Source: Tolumonas auensis DSM 9187
Lineage (GTDB): Bacteria > Pseudomonadota > Gammaproteobacteria > Enterobacterales > Aeromonadaceae
Length of the DNA stretch: 64,000 nt
Assembly (NCBI RefSeq): GCF_000023065.1
Contig: NC_012691.1
Span: 2,090,501 to 2,154,500 of the forward strand
Reading direction: 5' to 3'
The translations under genes were made by a program, and so were the position numbers. Positions 63,005 through 64,000 of the stretch are shown here, piece by piece. Position 1 is the first letter of the stretch. Each line of letters begins with the position of its first letter. Below the pieces are notes generated by a model that did no database searches, was not told the origin of the DNA, and saw only the letters and a program-made list of their open reading frames with translations.

Positions 63005-63680
63005 GATGAGCCTCATTTTTGGCAACAATAATCTGATCTTTCATAATAGACCATGCATCTTCCAGAACAGGTGCATTATTGAATAGTCCTGAAGACCCAA
63101 CAATAAACACATCAGCACCAGCTTCGATTAACTGTTTATATGTGTTTTTGTTACATGAACCATCGATTTCAATTTCATAATTTAACTTATTTTCCTCACG
63201 ATATATTTTAAGCTGTTTGATCTTATCTAACATTTCTGGAACGAACGATTGGCCAGCGAAACCAGGATCAACAGTCATCACAGTTATTTTGTCTACCTTA
63301 TGAATATAATACTTAATCATTTCAATTGGTGACTCAGGGTTAAGGATCAGACCAATTTTAACACCAAGATTCTGAATTTTTTCTATCAAGCGAAATGCCT
63401 GGCCTGATAATGTTTCAGGGTGAAGAGTGATAAATCCTGCTCCAGACTGAACCAAAGGTTCAATATAATCCTGTGGATTTGTCACCATCAAATGACAATC
63501 TAATGGTTTTGTTGCTACTCGCTTCACTTGTTGAACAAAAAATGGAGACAGAGTTAGGTTTGGGACAAAATGACCATCCATAATATCGATATGAAAATAA
63601 TCGGCATGTTGGTCAATAAATTCAATTTGTTCTTTAAATTTCAGTAAATCCATGCACATTAAAGAAGGAGAAATTTTCAT
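62997..63680 (-). CDS. alsE: D-allulose-6-phosphate 3-epimerase
   Basis: A 227-aa TIM-barrel epimerase of the ribulose-phosphate 3-epimerase family, converting D-allulose 6-phosphate to fructose 6-phosphate. The N-terminus (MKISPSLMCMDLLKFKEQIE) and DYFHIDIMDGHFVPN are near identical to E. coli AlsE. Metal ligands are H34/D36 (HIDIMD), His in DCHLMV and Asp in the C-terminal EIDGSCN region; phosphate is held by GSSGLF. The ATG follows AGAGG and lies 8 bp after the permease gene. Confidence 0.94.
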   Translation of the reverse strand: MKISPSLMCMDLLKFKEQIEFIDQHADYFHIDIMDGHFVPNLTLSPFFVQQVKRVATKPLDCHLMVTNPQDYIEPLVQSGAGFITLHPETLSGQAFRLIEKIQNLGVKIGLILNPESPIEMIKYYIHKVDKITVMTVDPGFAGQSFVPEMLDKIKQLKIYREENKLNYEIEIDGSCNKNTYKQLIEAGADVFIVGSSGLFNNAPVLEDAWSIMKDQIIVAKNEAHHA

Positions 63681-63688
63681 TTTAACCT

Positions 63689-64000
63689 CTACTTGCTAAT
63701 TAATCTGTCTAATGCAACCGCAGCAATAATTAAGCCGCCCATAACAACCAACTGATAATATGTTTGAACCTGAAGAATATTGAGCCCATTGTTAATTGTT
63801 CCAATAATGAGGCCCCCGATAACAACAGAGAAAATTCGTCCTTTACCACCAAAAAAACTTGTTCCACCGATAATTGCACTAGCAATGGCATAGGTTTCAA
63901 ATCCGATACCAGCCAGAGGTTCGGCGGCTCCCAAACGAGCAGTAGAGACAACACCAGCTAAGCCAGCACAAACACCAGAAATAATGAAAACAACTAGTGT
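63689..64000 (-). CDS. alsC: D-allose ABC transporter permease, 3' part
   Basis: The frame is open from the right edge to the TAA-type stop at 63689, giving the last ~103 residues. They include the RbsC-family loop IIGGTSFFGGKGRIFSVVIG and final TM helices ending ALDRLISK. Its place directly before alsE and alsK identifies it as AlsC. The rest of the gene, and presumably alsA and alsB, lie outside the window. Confidence 0.88.
   Translation of the reverse strand, partial: TLVVFIISGVCAGLAGVVSTARLGAAEPLAGIGFETYAIASAIIGGTSFFGGKGRIFSVVIGGLIIGTINNGLNILQVQTYYQLVVMGGLIIAAVALDRLISK

Overview
The window looks like chromosome of a facultative gammaproteobacterium of about 45-50% G+C. The housekeeping proteins (FolD, CysS, PpiB, LpxH, TyrR) resemble those of Aeromonadales and Enterobacterales. 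A Tolumonas-like member of the Aeromonadales is my best guess from protein content, but this is an inference and not a database match.

Layout. 0-3.5 kb: the edge of an integrated element (tyrosine recombinase-like gene, a small partner and a truncated third gene) abutting a Pro-Arg-His-Leu tRNA operon. 4.1-9.6 kb: core genes folD, a PmrAB/QseBC-like two-component pair, cysS, ppiB, lpxH. 9.63-20.3 kb: a genomic island inserted in the 3' end of tyrR and bounded by 222-bp direct copies of that 3' end. It carries a very large NERD/kinase/kinase/SF1-helicase protein with a 531-aa partner (a candidate antiphage system related to Mokosh), two unknown genes, and fragments of umuC and other genes. 20.1-21.9 kb: intact tyrR and tRNA-Ser(GGA). 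22-29.6 kb: an accessory patch with an integrase stub joined to an SMR efflux fragment, an iron alcohol dehydrogenase, a secreted hydrolase pair with an AraC regulator, a three-part HipBST toxin-antitoxin operon, and a CusF-like periplasmic protein.

29.7-36.1 kb is a catabolic operon for an unidentified sugar: TIM-barrel isomerase, Rbs-type ABC importer, RpiR-type regulator and PfkB kinase. 36.6-41 kb holds an AraC regulator, a GPH sugar symporter and a GH127 beta-L-arabinofuranosidase. 41-45.2 kb is a tightly overlapping five-gene operon (thermostable-hemolysin-family GNAT-like protein, AMP-dependent ligase, heme-oxygenase-like diiron oxygenase, SDR, TPR protein) that looks like an uncharacterised fatty-acyl modification pathway. 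A PAS-GAF-GGDEF diguanylate cyclase follows.

46.8-60.6 kb is an allantoin/ureide utilisation cluster on two divergent arms. The left arm encodes allantoate amidohydrolase, ureidoglycine-glyoxylate aminotransferase, a TauE/SafE exporter, an HpxW-like oxamate amidohydrolase, an amidase, and RpiR and GntR regulators. The right arm encodes a PotABCD-like ABC importer with a twin-arginine binding protein, a hydantoin/allantoin racemase, and PuuE allantoinase. A compact tatABC set follows directly, suggesting a Tat system kept with its substrate. The window ends in the als operon (alsK, alsE, partial alsC) for D-allose.

The strongest candidates for something new are the tyrR island with its NERD-kinase-helicase operon and the five-gene hemolysin/diiron-oxygenase operon. 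All functional statements come from reading the translated sequence and remembered family features; no searches were run.
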